A DNA stretch of 64,000 bases from Triplophysa rosa (GCF_024868665.1 NC_079895.1:24361221-24425220); one strand, 5' to 3'; positions 12,430-24,395 are shown, counted from the stretch's first letter. Notes: a model not told the origin generated them from the sequence alone. Program-made: numbers and translations.

Positions 12430-13969
12430 CTATGAAACAGGACAAACAAACCGTGAGACTTGCTACAGATATCAAAAACTTGCATTATTGCAGTAGAGTT
12501 CTGCACTTCAGTCCGAGCCTGACGGGGCCATGCAGGCTTTGGGCCAGTTTTCAAGTCGTCTTTGAAACGCAAGCCGGGCATCGGGCCTTTTTCACGGTGC
12601 CATGCCCAAGTGCCATTGTCCCCACTCCCCCGCATGGCAGTATCACTTTACTATCCGGTTTACACTTTAATGTAAGTTATTAACATCATGAGATTATGTT
12701 TTCAACTTTACGCAAGTAACACGATAGCATTTAATGAAAGACGCTTTCTCCATTGGTACACACCGATTGGTCTGGACAGCGCAGACCAAGTTTATTAACT
12801 TAATAAAAAACAAAACGAAATGAGAATAATTTGCCGAAACAAAAACAAAATTGAACTATTTTAATGCCTGTGTAATGCGGAGGTAAAAAAAAACACGGCC
12901 ACACACCGTCACAGGTTCTCCACTGCCTGCAATTACAGGTTCAGATATTACATTAGACGTCCCACAACAATGACAAAAATTTGAAAGTTATTCAGACTAA
13001 AATACACTGTAAAGATCTCAAGGCACGCAAAATTTTCAAAATATTGCAAAATGGCCAACTGAATATTTTATTCAGTGATCTACTAACCAACAAACAACTG
13101 TAAACACCAAGCTAAAGTCAATTTTTCTGATACAGTTTTCCTAAAATACACATCTTTTACTGTATAGTGTAAAGAACATGCTCAGAATATAAACTTGATT
13201 TTTGTTGTTCTTGACTAAGTAAGGCCATGTCAAAAATTGAGAATCTTTGTTCAAAGTTGACTCAATTGAATCAAAGTCTGACATCAACAAAATACATGGA
13301 GCACATCTTCTGCTTTAAACCTATGGATATTTTTTTTGCTATACTAACTTTGCTAACTTTTATTTGCAATTTTTCTATAAGAACAGACCTACATAAAATG
13401 TTGACGCATCAGACTAGAACCAATGTCTTAAAAAAACATGTAAAAGCAAAAGAACTCCATATGACAAGAAAGTAAAAAACTCAAATGTGTGCCGATGAAA
13501 CGCAGGGATGGATTGTTTGTGTACATCCCCTAAAACTGAAAACACTAATACTTAAGGACATAGAAAAGAAGTGGTAAAATAAACAGCCTTTTACGAAACG
13601 CAAATGCTAGCTAATGACGAGTAAAACGAGTCTACTTTACATCTCCAACAAGAAAGAGTCACATAAAAGAACGTTATTTCACTTCCCGACTAGTTGCGAG
13701 ACTCGAGGGAGACATTTTCCCTGACAGAAATGGCTTCTGATTTGAGCATTAAAAGACCATTAGAGTGGATGCGCTAGAACTGATGAATTTCTGTCAAGAA
13801 AATCACTAAATTTATCTCGTGTCTGGATTTGAGGATGATCATTAGTCATCTAGGTGCTTTTAGCAGCGCGTGTGTATTCGCATTACACGTGACAGTAATT
13901 ACAAATATGTAGCACATGTGTGTGTAAACGTGGTTTGTTGAGGGATAATGACTTGCACAAGGCACATTA

Positions 13970-14069
<100 letters not shown>

Positions 14070-14609
14070 GCGCGTCTAATAAAATGCAATAATTAATTGT
14101 ATGTGACATATTAGGTTTCCCTTCAATGGCTGTGTTCATACAGAAAATATTACTTAGTGAATATTATGGGAAGCGTAGTTAATTCTGTGCACCTATCAGA
14201 GCAAATAGACACTGTGTGTAAAAACAGTGTTTTAATTGAAGCGTGAAGTGTGTAGTGACCACAGCAGTAATGTAGAGCATGCAGTTATAGGCGACGGTGT
14301 CCATGGGGAGGGTCAGTCAAACAGCCGTATCGAGTAGGAGAAATGCATCATGTTGCCCTTCAAGCTGTGACAGAAAGCCTGGCAGGGGTCAGCACGGGCA
14401 GAAAGCCCTAATGTACTTGCCTGTAACCTCTGACCCCATTAGCACCTGTCAATCAAATTCCTGCTTCTCAAAGCTATCCTTTAGAAAGCCCAAAGTGTGA
14501 TTTAAGAAACAGGGTCGGGGGTTAAAAGAAGAAAAGATCTTGATGTTTAATATACCATACGGTAGGCCTAATATAGCTCCAGTTTTGGGCACAAGGGAAA
14601 GGAAAACAG

Positions 14610-15620
14610 TAGGGCTGTTTAACGATTAATCGCGATTAATCGCATCAAGAATAAAAGTTTGTGTTTAAATAATATATGTCTGTGTACTGTGCGTATTAAT
14701 TTTGTATTTACAAACACATGCACATACATGCATAGATTTAACAAAAATATAAAAATATTTTTAAAATATAAAAATGTCACAGTATTTATATAACTATATA
14801 TAATATATTTATGTATTAATTTATATTTACCAATCATTTAAATTATATATACATGTTTTTACATTTTTATATTTTATATATTCTTCAAATATATTCATGG
14901 ATGTGTATGTTTTTATAATACAAAATTAAAGGGATAGTTTACCCAAAAATGAAAATTCTGTCATCATTTACTCACCTTCGAGTTGTTCCAAACCTGTTTA
15001 AATTTCTTTGTTCTGATGAACAAAGAGAAAGATATTTAGACGAATGTTTGTAACCAAACAGTTCTTGGAACCCACTGACTACCAGAGTAGGAAAAATTAC
15101 TTTCTATCTTTTTTGTTCTGTTGAACACAAAAGAAGATATTTTGAAAAATGTAGGAAAGCAAACAGTTCTGGGGCACTTTTGACTACCATTGTCATGTTT
15201 CCTACTATGGTAGTCAATGGGGTCCAAGAACTGTTTGGTTACAAGCATTCGTCCAAATATCCTTCTCTATGTTCAACTAAACAAATAAGTTTATACATGT
15301 TTGGAACAACTAGAGAGTGAGTAATTCATGACAGAACTTTCATTTTTGGGCGAAATATCCCGTTAAAACGCACGGTACACAGACATACTGTATATTGTAA
15401 AACAAACTTTTGTTCTAGATGCTATTAATCGTGTTTAATCGTCGGACAGCCCTAGTATTTAAATATAATTTAAATTATATGTAAATATAAATATATACAT
15501 GCAAATATTTTCTTAATACATGTGTATGTGAATGTGTTTATAAATACAAAATAAATATGCACAGCATACAAACTTTTATTCTGAATGCAATTAATCGCGA
15601 TTAATCGTTTAACAGCCCCA
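14610..15620. mobile_element. hAT element with TTAATCG ends, carrying a nested MITE
   Basis: Ends TAGGGCTGTTTAACGATTAA and the reverse of TTAATCGTTTAACAGCCCCA are inverted repeats. Flanks GAAAACAG (14602-14609) and AAAAACAG (15621-15628) are an 8-bp duplication with one difference. The interior is AT-rich. It contains the TTAA MITE at 14926-15366 and a further hAT-type end (GTCGGACAGCCCTA) near 15454, suggesting a composite. Confidence 0.8.
14926..15366. mobile_element. Angel-like MITE nested in hAT
   Basis: Starts TTAAAGGGATAGTTTACCC and ends GGGCGAAATATCCCGTTAA, with TTAA at both tips. The arms contain GTAGTCAATGGGGTCC and its near complement. It sits wholly inside the hAT at 14610-15620, so it is the younger insertion. 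Confidence 0.85.
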
Positions 15621-15853
15621 AAAAACAGCATATGTAGGTTAAACGGAACCTAAAGAAAGCAAGACAAAATCTTTTTTCTTTCAAAGTGAAGTGTGGAATT
15701 GATATTGCCATTGGTCGACACAAACTGTTGCAATGCTTCACCGTTTGAGCTCCAGAAACACCTGCGCTGTGTTCCGAAACCGCTCCCAATCTCATACATA
15801 GTGGGCTACATTCATTCACTCTTTTTTACCCACAATGCATTCTGATTTTGAGT

Positions 15854-15955
15854 GCACATCCGAGGGTTCAAATCCCAGGGAACTGAATAAAATGCTTTCC
15901 TTGAAAGCACTGTAAGTCAGTGTGTATAAAAAGCGTCTACCAGATGCACAGATGT
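15854..15955 (+). mobile_element. tRNA-derived SINE fragment
   Basis: A B-box-like GGGTTCAAATCCCAGGG (15864-15880) is followed by AAAGCACTGTAAGTCAG and AAAAAGCGTCTACCAGATGC, the common cyprinid SINE tail. The A-box part is missing or decayed. Confidence 0.7.
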
Positions 15956-17244
15956 ACATTCGCGAACACACGCAGTCACGTCAGAACGCCCACCTTCACA
16001 GATGAGGTGCTGCAAACAATTAACCGAACAGTGACAACTGACGGCTTGTTCCCTTGTTAATACAGACGGAGAACATCCTTTTAATGTGCACGCACGGGCG
16101 ACATAAACACCCACTTAAAAAATAAATAAATAAGAAAAATGAAAACAAGAGTGAGCCTGTGATTTATTCTCCTCTCATTTTTAATGATTGGTTTGCGTGG
16201 TTTAAGTCACGGTTTGGTGCTGATGCTAATTAAAGAACAAAGGCATTAATCTAGCGTCTGACTGCCGATCTGATAAACACGTCAGTGGTTTTATTCGCCC
16301 GTGCTGCCTGATCTCCTCGCGCTGACCCCCGTCTAATGAATGACACGGTCGGTGCCGCCGTAATGCAACAAAGAGATCGCGGCAGCGGCGACAGAGCCGG
16401 GAGAGAAAAGCAAACACATTCAAGGGCATGATGGGATATGTACCACATGCTGAGAGAGTTATGACAGTTTGCTTATGTACCGTAGGTGCGTTTCATCGTT
16501 TTCAATCTGCCAAGCAGCACCCACCCGTTTACTAAATGAAGACATCTGCTCCTGAACTCCTTCAAGCTGAGGATGGGTGTCGCACAGTCTGCGTCACAGT
16601 AGCTTCTACCGTCATTGCATTCAATGCAGTATTGCTGGGTTCAGTGGTTTAGTTTATCAAGCAGACTACACAAGAAACATTCAGAAAATGTGACAAAGAA
16701 TGAAACCTTATATAGAGAGGCAAACAATCAAGGGATGAAAGTTTACTCGCTTCATCTTGTTCTTTCAGGCGAACCCCAAGCCGAGACGGTGAGAACGTCT
16801 GTCAACAACATACAACCAATTCCTCACAGGAAACTCAGTGTTATTTACCATCAAACACACTTTATCTACACACAATGACTCCACGGCCCCCACAGGAAGA
16901 AAGGCACCACAGGGCCAACAAGTGATACATTTAAAGTTACTTGTGTAGGTGACTATTAAACCCAGAGGGTTCGGGGGACGAAAAAAATACTCCCAGAGCA
17001 ATTAGCAGATACTGAGATCGTCCCTGAGGAAGAGCGTGCTAATGATAGAAGGACAGACAAATAACCCAGCACGTGACGGACCACCTCACAGACAACTGGC
17101 AGAGTGTGAAAAATGAATAAATGCAAAGGCCACATCGGTATCGGACGATGTCTGTTTTAAATCTCTATAGAATACTTCATACTGATTGGTCAACGGCAGT
17201 ATTCTATAAAGCTTTGTATATAGACAATTCATTTTACTCCATAG

Positions 17245-17578
17245 TAAGGGTGTAACACGTAAAATATCAATATGAGGTACCTTTATTTTGACACTCAAGT
17301 GTATTTTTTGTTAGTTTGTTGTTGTAAAGGTCCTATTTGGGAAAGAGAGTGTGCAATTTTCAAAGAGCTTAATTAAACTTGAATTTTATGTATTTTGGTT
17401 GCATTTGTGAGATATTAAAAATGTAACTGCTTGTGTAAACTAGGCAAGTAATATCTCAATATCGATAAATTAATCAAATCGTAATCGTATCGCAGAAATG
17501 TCCACGGTATCGGCAAATATCACATCGCTGGCAGAGAAAATTGATATCGTATCATGATCTGCCCGATTTAGACCCCTA
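17245..17578. mobile_element. non-autonomous hAT, perfect target duplication
   Basis: Begins TAAGGGTGTAA and ends with the inverted TTAGACCCCTA. A perfect 8-bp duplication CTCCATAG lies at 17237-17244 and 17579-17586. The interior has ATATCGATAAA and GTATCGGCAAATATCA blocks typical of short hATs. There is no coding. Confidence 0.9.
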
Positions 17579-17659
17579 CTCCATAGCTGTGCTCCGTTCT
17601 TGTCATCAATATGCAAACACATCAGTGCTATAATGTAACAAAGCAACTGTCTACGTAAG

Positions 17660-18085
17660 GGATAATGTACAGGCAGCCGGTTGTTATCGCAGATATAAGC
17701 CCCAACAGTGTGATTATTTGGCGATAACAGCCGGCTGCTTGTACATTATGCCGCTTATTACACGGCTACTTGCCACATGAGAAAAAAACTGGACATGAAA
17801 TGTGAATTTGAACTATTTTTACAGAATGCAGACCTTACGCAAGGAAAAGCCGTTTACTTTTGATTTTAAGTTAAGAAATGATGTTCAAATACCACGAACA
17901 GGCAATTTGGTTGAATCATTTGTAAATATAATGTCATATATGTTATTAAAAGATATAATTATATTTCATTTGTCAAAAAAACCTGTCAAAATGATTTTTG
18001 AAAGGTTGTTATACGGGAATAACAAACCTGCAAATGTCGCAACTGGCCAATCAGAGTCAAGCATTCCAACGAGCCGTGTAATAAA
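17660..18085. repeat. hairpin plus TTATTACACGGC repeat, copy 1
   Basis: A foldback (GGATAATGTACAGGCAGCCG at 17660 against CCGGCTGCTTGTACATTAT at 17731) is followed by a unit with inverted ends TTATTACACGGCT (17755) and AGCCGTGTAATAA (18072). The unit contains GAAAAGCCGTTTACTTT and GGCAATTTGGTTGAATCATT. The same architecture recurs at 44996-45473. I cannot name the family. Confidence 0.8.
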
Positions 18086-18162
18086 GATGTTTATTACACG
18101 GCGCTCTCGAATGCTTGATTCTGATTGGCCAGTTGCGACATTCCATGGGTTGTTATTCTCGC
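18014..18162. repeat. large near-perfect palindrome
   Basis: Arms 18035-18085 and 18090-18140 match at about 46 of 51 positions around a 4-base centre (GATG), with weaker pairing out to 18014 and 18162. It looks like the end of copy 1 facing an inverted second end. Confidence 0.85.
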
Positions 18163-18165
18163 AGC

Positions 18166-18242
18166 GGTAGGCCTTACGTGTGCGTGTACAAGATCAGGAT
18201 GGCACCACCTCCGCCTCATTTTGAGCCAGGAAAAACCCTGAT
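18166..18242. repeat. 75-bp dispersed repeat, copy 1
   Basis: Shares CGGTAGGC, GTGCGTGTACAAGAT, AGGATGGCACC and CATTTTGAGCCAGGAAAAAC followed by CCTGAT with 54046-54117. The family is unknown to me. Confidence 0.75.
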
Positions 18243-20762
18243 AGACACATAGACAGGTAAGTGAATCGTCACATCCATAACCGTCCATATTCCTCATAAA
18301 CAGGCACATGCAAATTAAAATATAGTAACTATTTTTTATTCTATAAAGACACAACCCTTCTCAATATGTTGGGTATTATTGCCTCTGAATTGTGCATTTT
18401 AATTCACAGAAATCCTACAAAGTATGTTGTCTCTCAAAAATGTGCATCCATTTTCATCACATCCATAACTCCTACATTTTTCTCTCTTGCATAGACTGAT
18501 ATTTTTCTGATGTCTGGACTCCATCATCAGTGGTTTAGTAAAATATAAACAGAGGATTCAATATATTGGTAATAAATACATTCTCTGAGAATGTGTATGT
18601 CAAGTTTTGACTAAAAATGAGGCATCCATAATGCTGGAATCGCCCAGATACTGGTTTTGAAAAGTCTGAAGGCAAACTGTGGCTTTCTGTCTGAATTAAT
18701 GTAGTGGAGATTTGATGGTGATTAAACTCTCATTAGTCAAAGATGACCACCTCAATGCTGAAATACGACAGAAATAATTATCCCGGACAGAAAAATATGA
18801 CAAAACTAATAACATCTCAAAATCACTTAAAATAATGGCCCGTAAAAGCTCGAAAAGAAACTCTGGATCACTCACACCCACCAAATAGGCTTTTAAGACC
18901 CTTCAAAGTGGGCTAGTTCACCGCTTCTTTTGTCTTTAGAGAGGGAAGAGTCTTTCTCTTTCGAGTTTAAAATATCAGCCTGTGCTCCTCAGTGGGAGGC
19001 GAGGGCAAAGCCGAGGGCCGTTTCGCTCTTTTCCGACCACTTACTTCTGCTGGAAAGGGCAAGTGACAATCTGAACAATTACACAGGCCTATTACCTCAA
19101 TCAGGTATAGAGTGGTGTGGACTCTCTCTTTTCTCTGTCCGCCTCTTTCTGGTCGGTTCGCAGTATGGAAGGGCGCAACTCTGAGTGCATTAGTGAGTTC
19201 TAACCCTGTCATTTCTCAGACACACTCGCTTATTACTGACACGCCGTGTGTGCCTGCAGCCAGGAGGAGGAACACGCTGAGCACACGCGTCTGGCAGGGA
19301 GGAAGAGAGAAGTAGAGACGTGTGAGAGACCATGAAGAAGAATGGTAGGTCAAGAAGATAAAACAGCCCAGAAGCCAGTGAGCTACCCTTCGTGTACCAT
19401 TTAGATTTTTGAATGCCTAGCTGAATTTGATCTGAGGTGGCAAAAAAGGATGCAGATTTGTCACTCATATTCAAATTTACTGAAGCAATACATGCTGCTA
19501 AATGTTGTTCGTTAAAAAAAACATACACACAACATGTTCAGCAAGAAACATTAGATAATATACTTTTGTTTTACCGCTCACCGTAGAGAACACCTCATGT
19601 CCCAGAATGCTCTTACCTCAAATATCAATAATAATGTCAATATTTATTTAAGATTATTTTATACCGTTGTGCTATATGACACAAATAAGACCGTTTGTTT
19701 TGACAGCACTGAATTTGAACGGTACTAAAAAATGTTTTACTAAGGGAGAAAATATTATTCAACGTATCAGAAAATATATATGTTTTCATCATTTATTCAC
19801 CCCTCATGTGTATGTGTACAGTATGACTCTTTCGTCTGTGGAACACAAAAGAAGAAAGTTTGATAAATGGCTCAGTGGTTTTGCATCCATACAATGTAAG
19901 TCAAAGGAGACCAATGTTGTTTCACTCACAACTAGGGGTGGGAATCACAGGGTACCTCACGATACGATACGATTCACGATACATGGCTAATGGTACCGAT
20001 AATATCATGATGCTACGATAATCAATATATTGTTTGGCAATTCTATAATGATACATCATGATATCTGCCTAACTATGAAAGTTACAAAATGCCCATGAAA
20101 AGGCTAAAGTGGACGTTCACCCAAAAATCAACTTTGTGTGACGTTAAACATGTTTAGAGAACTTCTGGCGTCTTCGGAGCACAAATAGAGATATTTAGGT
20201 GACATCCGAGAGATTTCCAGGCCTCCTCATAGACATCATGGTCTCAGTTTTTGCCAAGGTCCAGAAAAGTACTAAAGACAAAGTCCGCTCAAAGTCAACT
20301 GCTCAGTTGAATTTTTTTGAAGCGACGAGAATGCTTTATGTGCGAAAAACAAACCAAAATACTGACTTTAATCGATATATTCTCCTCTGTCATGTCAGTG
20401 TATGGCGCGCGTTCACGAGAGCACTTCTTGGACGCGAGCACTTCAAAAGTAAACAGGTTTGTGCGCCGAATGTCGCAAGGGGCTTGCCCCTATTGGATGC
20501 CGGCGCTCTGACTCACAACGCGGAAGTGCAACTCTGTGTTTACATGCAGAAGACGAAGAAGAAGTGCTCTCGTGAACGCGTGCCATACACTCATGTAACA
20601 CATTTAAATATTTTTATACTGGCACATTTCTAAATGTAACAGCCACTTATTTAAACCTGTGTTAACCAGCTTAAATAAAATACACCTAAAAAAAACATTT
20701 CAGTGCAGCAACTTGCATTAAATCTAAGCATATTAATGCAATCCTAAACTCTTTTTCAGACT

Positions 20763-20924
20763 AGTTTGTTCAGTGGTAAGAGCATGGCGCTAGCAACACC
20801 AAGGTCATGGGTTCGATCCCAGGGGATTGCACATAGTCAGAAACAAATGTATAGTACAATGCAATGTAAGTCGCTTTGGATAAAAGCATCTGCCAAATGC
20901 ATAAATGTAAATATAAATGTAAAT
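20763..20924 (+). mobile_element. tRNA-derived SINE, near full length
   Basis: Shows TTCAGTGGTAAGAGCATGGC (A-box region), B box GGTTCGATCCC (20810-20820), and tail GTAAGTCGCTTTGGATAAAA then GCATCTGCCAAATGCATAAA, ending in ATAAATGTAAAT repeats. This is the best SINE copy in the window and lies inside the hAT composite. Confidence 0.9.
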
Positions 20925-21021
20925 TTGCGTGTTAAGCGCCACCCAGTGGAGTCATGATAATATATCGCTATGATCTATATCGTAATATCGCTTGGAAATA
21001 TATTTAGAGCGTCTTGTTGTA

Positions 21022-21586
21022 TTAAAGGGGTCATATGACAGGGCTAAAACGAATGTTATCGTTTGTTTTAGATGTAATGCAATGTGTATACACGATTTAA
21101 GGTTCAAACACGCTGTATTTTCCACACACCGTGCATGTTTGTATCTCCTCTTTGCCCCGCCTCTCTGAAACGCACAGATTTTTTACGAAGCTCATCACTC
21201 TGAAAAGCGAGGTGTGCTATGATTGGCCGGTTAACCAGTGCGTAGTGATTGGTCGAACACTGCAAGCGTGTGACGGAAATGTAACGCCTCTTACCATATT
21301 TGGAACATCAGGTTCCTCTTCAATTGTACTGACAGGTACGCCCACCTTACATGCGTATACATTTGGGCGGTCTTAGTCAACTCATACCACGAACTGACGT
21401 AGATTTGTGGGGGTGTGGTTACACGAGGCGTTTCAGGCAGGTCTGGGTGAGCATTCGCTTTTAGATAGAATGCATCTTTTGTTCCCACACTTTCATTTTT
21501 GCAATTTTATGTGTCTAATACATGCATGGGCAACTTATAACACACCAAAGACACAGAAAAACACGTGCGCCATATGACCCCTTTAA
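21022..21586. mobile_element. TTAA MITE (GGGGTCATATG ends)
   Basis: Starts TTAAAGGGGTCATATGAC and ends CATATGACCCCTTTAA: perfect terminal inverted repeats and TTAA at both tips, suggesting piggyBac-type mobilisation. It is nested in the hAT at 19933-21685. Confidence 0.85.
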
Positions 21587-21753
21587 TGAATTAAAATATC
21601 GATATTTGGCGCAGCGTATTGGTTCTCGTATCGCACGGAGAAGGATGACGATACTTCGCCATATCAAAATATCGTCACACCCCTACTCACAACGTTCTTG
21701 AAAATATCTTCTTTTGTGTTCTGCAGAAGAACCAAAGTCATACAGGTTTGAAA

Positions 21754-22502
21754 CACTGATCTATATAAATGACTGGATTGCGCCTAGAACGCTAAACCTA
21801 CGGCAGGAGGTGAAGCCACCGAAAGCGATCGCGCCGCCATCTTGGTATGCCCAACTGACAGAGAGCGCCATTGACTTACAGTCAAAACGACGATCTAATA
21901 TGACCCGTTTTTCAGCTTATTAAGTGCACGATACGTTTTTGAACTCACATGTGTGTTTAAATTTATTGCTACTTCTGATGTTTTTTCCAATGTTTATGTT
22001 TATTTCCGGCAGAAAAGCGACTTATAGAAATTAATGTATAGAAGGTGAGTGTGTATTGCACACTGTTGTAACGGCACGTGTGTAAATGTTTAGAAAAAAA
22101 GCTTCATGACTTAAAGAACATATACAGCCTGTATTTATCTGCATTTAGATTTCAGAATAAGCACTTGTGTCATATGTAGAGGTGTCTCGTGAGTCTGCTG
22201 ATCTGATTTGTACACTACTGTAATGAAAATGAACGTAACTCACTCTATATCTAATAAGACGTGAAAATTCCCGACTTTAAATTATTAATCATTTTCATGC
22301 TTAAGACATTTGCGTTGTAAGAATGTAATGTGAGACTTTAGGTAATAAAACGGGGACTGGTAAGTTAGTGTTTTATCATTAATATTAATAATATATCACA
22401 TATATTCTAATGTAACAGAACGTTTGGCCATACCGACATGGCGGCGCGGTAGCTTCAGTGTAATGACGTCATGAGCAATCCAGTCCTTTATATAGATCAG
22501 TG
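21754..22502. mobile_element. hAT-type element with CACTGATCTATATAAA ends
   Basis: Ends CACTGATCTATATAAATGAC and the inverted AGTCCTTTATATAGATCAGTG pair over more than 20 bases. Flanks GTTTGAAA (21746-21753) and GTTTTAAA (22503-22510) form an 8-bp duplication with one change. It contains GCGCCGCCATCTTGG and GACATGGCGGCGCGG. There is no coding. Confidence 0.8.
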
Positions 22503-22565
22503 GTTTTAAATGGCGTGATGTGATTATTTACGTATAAACGGTGCTGCGTGTAAACTTTATGAAGA

Positions 22566-22684
22566 AGGCACCCCATAATGCCAGCAACAGTATGGGTTTG
22601 ATTCCCAAGAAATGCACATGCTGATAAAACCCATTGCTTGAACGTTCACATAAGAGTCTGCCAAACGCACAAATGCAAATGAGA
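22566..22684 (+). mobile_element. SINE fragment
   Basis: Has CCAGCAACAGTATGGGTTTG with a B-box-like GGGTTTGATTCCC (22594-22606) and tail AAGAGTCTGCCAAACGCACA. It is a diverged copy of the SINE at 20763. Confidence 0.7.
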
Positions 22685-22794
22685 AAATCTTGTTGTTACC
22701 ATAGCAATATGCAAACCTAAACTCTATTGAAATCAATTTTAAATCAAAGTTGACCGCTGCCTATGTAGACCGTTCCGAAATTCACATGAGCTTT

Positions 22795-22832
22795 CATTCC
22801 ACTTTTATCCAAAGCGACTTACAGATGACATA
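22795..22832 (-). mobile_element. SINE tail fragment
   Basis: TTTTATCCAAAGCGACTTAC is the reverse of the SINE tail. Only about 40 bases can be assigned. Confidence 0.5.
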
Positions 22833-23299
22833 AACAATGGAAGCAATTGAAACAACATAAGGACAACAAAAAGCATAAGTGCAATAAAAAACTAGTCTCA
22901 TACAGTATAGCCTACCACAGTATACAGATTATTATTTTTTTTTTATAAAAAGGTTTACATCTCCCCGTCACACACACACACCGCAGAGCCCTTTTAACTG
23001 CACCTGTGTCAATAGTCTCTTCTGAGCATTTCTTTTCCTCTTCCTCTTATTCATCCAGGAGCTGTCACATTTATAAGTAGGTACGGCCCAATGAAAAGAA
23101 TACAATGGCCATATAATATCTGTTCATTTGGTTTGCATCACATCGGGAATAATGTCTCCGAAGCCTATTGCTGAATTAAATTAATGCACATCCCCATGAC
23201 AATACCCACTGGGCCCTATGATAAAAAAGCTTCTTATTGAGATTATAGAGATAAAGAGGAACAATATATAGTCAATTAGGTCTACATTATTACTAATAC

Positions 23300-23324
23300 A
23301 AGACAGACAGACAGACAGACAGGT
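23300..23324. repeat. (GACA)n microsatellite
   Basis: Five to six AGAC units. Confidence 0.9.
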
Positions 23325-23621
23325 TCTCTCTTTATGAAACTTAGTTAGCTGCTACTGTTTAATAAGTAAAATAGATCAGGTGTTTTTTGTTGTTGAGTGA
23401 ACTGACCCTTTAAGTAAGTTCAGTTGACTCAAATCTGGCTGCTATTTACTCTCCACGAACACGGTGGCTGGAGTTTGTTAACTGGGTTATGACAAAAACA
23501 GAAACGGCTCCTTTGTTCAGGTTTCCTCTCCTTCTGTCAAACGCAAACACGTCTCTCCTCCAGCTGTACATAAGCTTTCTTCAATGAAAAGTGCAAGTTT
23601 AATTACACCCAATGGGCTAAA

Positions 23622-23680
23622 AGAGAGAAAGAGAGAGAGGGAGAGAGAGAAAGAGAGAGAGGCAGAGAGAGAGAGAGACT
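23622..23680. repeat. GA-rich simple repeat
   Basis: Interrupted GAGA tract (AAAGAGAGAAAGAGAGAGAG and similar). Confidence 0.85.
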
Positions 23681-23794
23681 GATGTTAATTGGGGGTTTGT
23701 GAATAAGAGGCTGTTGGATTAGACGCAGAGCCATTTTAATTTGAGATCATGTATCCTTTTTGAGTGTCATTTTAAATCAGTATGAGAGAGCGGA

Positions 23795-23797
23795 GTG

Positions 23798-23829
<32 letters not shown>

Positions 23830-23830
23830 T
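23795..23830. repeat. (GT)n(GCGT)n microsatellite
   Basis: GT run changing into GCGT units. Open frames across it are repeat artefacts. Confidence 0.9.
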
Positions 23831-24100
23831 GTTTTAGAGTTCACACTGCAGACAGTAGAGTTACAGACAACCAGAGACGAATCAGACAGAGGACGGGTCA
23901 TGATATCACAAGGTGCAGCACAAGGGCTCTGTCTAACAACTGCATACACGCACTCATTTTTATTCGGACGTATGCTAGAATGCCAAAACAGATGCAGTGA
24001 GCCACAAACTCGCAGATGCACAGCTTTGAGGTATGACGTATATATTGTAGCATATACTTTTTTATCAGAATTGATGCCCGTTTTATTATAAATGATCTGA

Positions 24101-24395
24101 AGGGGACAGTTCACTCAAAAATGTAATTTCGATCTTCATTCACTCGTCCTCATGTCATTCCAAACCTGTATGACTTTCTCTATTCTGCAGCACACCAAAG
24201 AAGACATTTTGAAGAACGTTAGTAACCAAACAACACTGGCCCCCATTGACTTTCATTGTATGGACACAAAACCACAGAGACATTCTTCAAAATATCTTCT
24301 TTTGTGTGTCACAAAACAAAGAGTAACATACAGTTTTGAATGCCATGAGGATGAATAAATGATGTCTGAATCTTTATTTTTGAGTGAACTATCAC
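24101..24395. mobile_element. Angel-like MITE
   Basis: Starts AGGGGACAGTTCACTCAAAA and ends TTTTTGAGTGAACTATCAC, with CAAACCTGTATGACTTTCTC and ATATCTTCTTTTGTGTG inside. Both ends are present but the TTAA tips are eroded. Confidence 0.8.

Larger units (their letters stand above)
19933..21685. mobile_element. hAT composite, perfect target duplication
   Basis: Ends TAGGGGTGGGAATC and GTCACACCCCTA are inverted repeats, with a perfect 8-bp duplication CTCACAAC at 19925-19932 and 21686-21693. It has internal GATACGATACGATTCACGAT and ATATCGATATTTGG-type blocks. It carries a degenerate GTTCACCCAAAAATC MITE (about 20106-20630), a SINE and a TTAA MITE. Confidence 0.85.
19779..22536. mobile_element. 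Angel-like MITE split by two hAT insertions
   Basis: Left part 19779-19932 (TCATCATTTATTCACCCCTC, GGAACACAAAAGAAG, CATACAATGTAAGTCAA), middle part 21686-21753 (AAAATATCTTCTTTTGTGTT, CAGAAGAACCAAAGTCATAC) and right part 22503-22536 (GTTTTAAATGGCGTGATGTG). Together they form one MITE interrupted at 19933 and 21754. Confidence 0.75.

Noticed and set aside
12210..12635. 141-residue minus-strand open frame
   Set aside because: It overlaps the pre-PDZ1 exon in another frame. That frame breaks the phase chain and has no family resemblance.
17802..18170. 122-residue plus-strand open frame
   Set aside because: Lies in the hairpin repeat, crosses the palindrome, and the second repeat copy does not keep the frame.
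20199..20633. 144-residue plus-strand open frame
   Set aside because: Lies in a degenerate MITE inside a hAT; no domain recognised.
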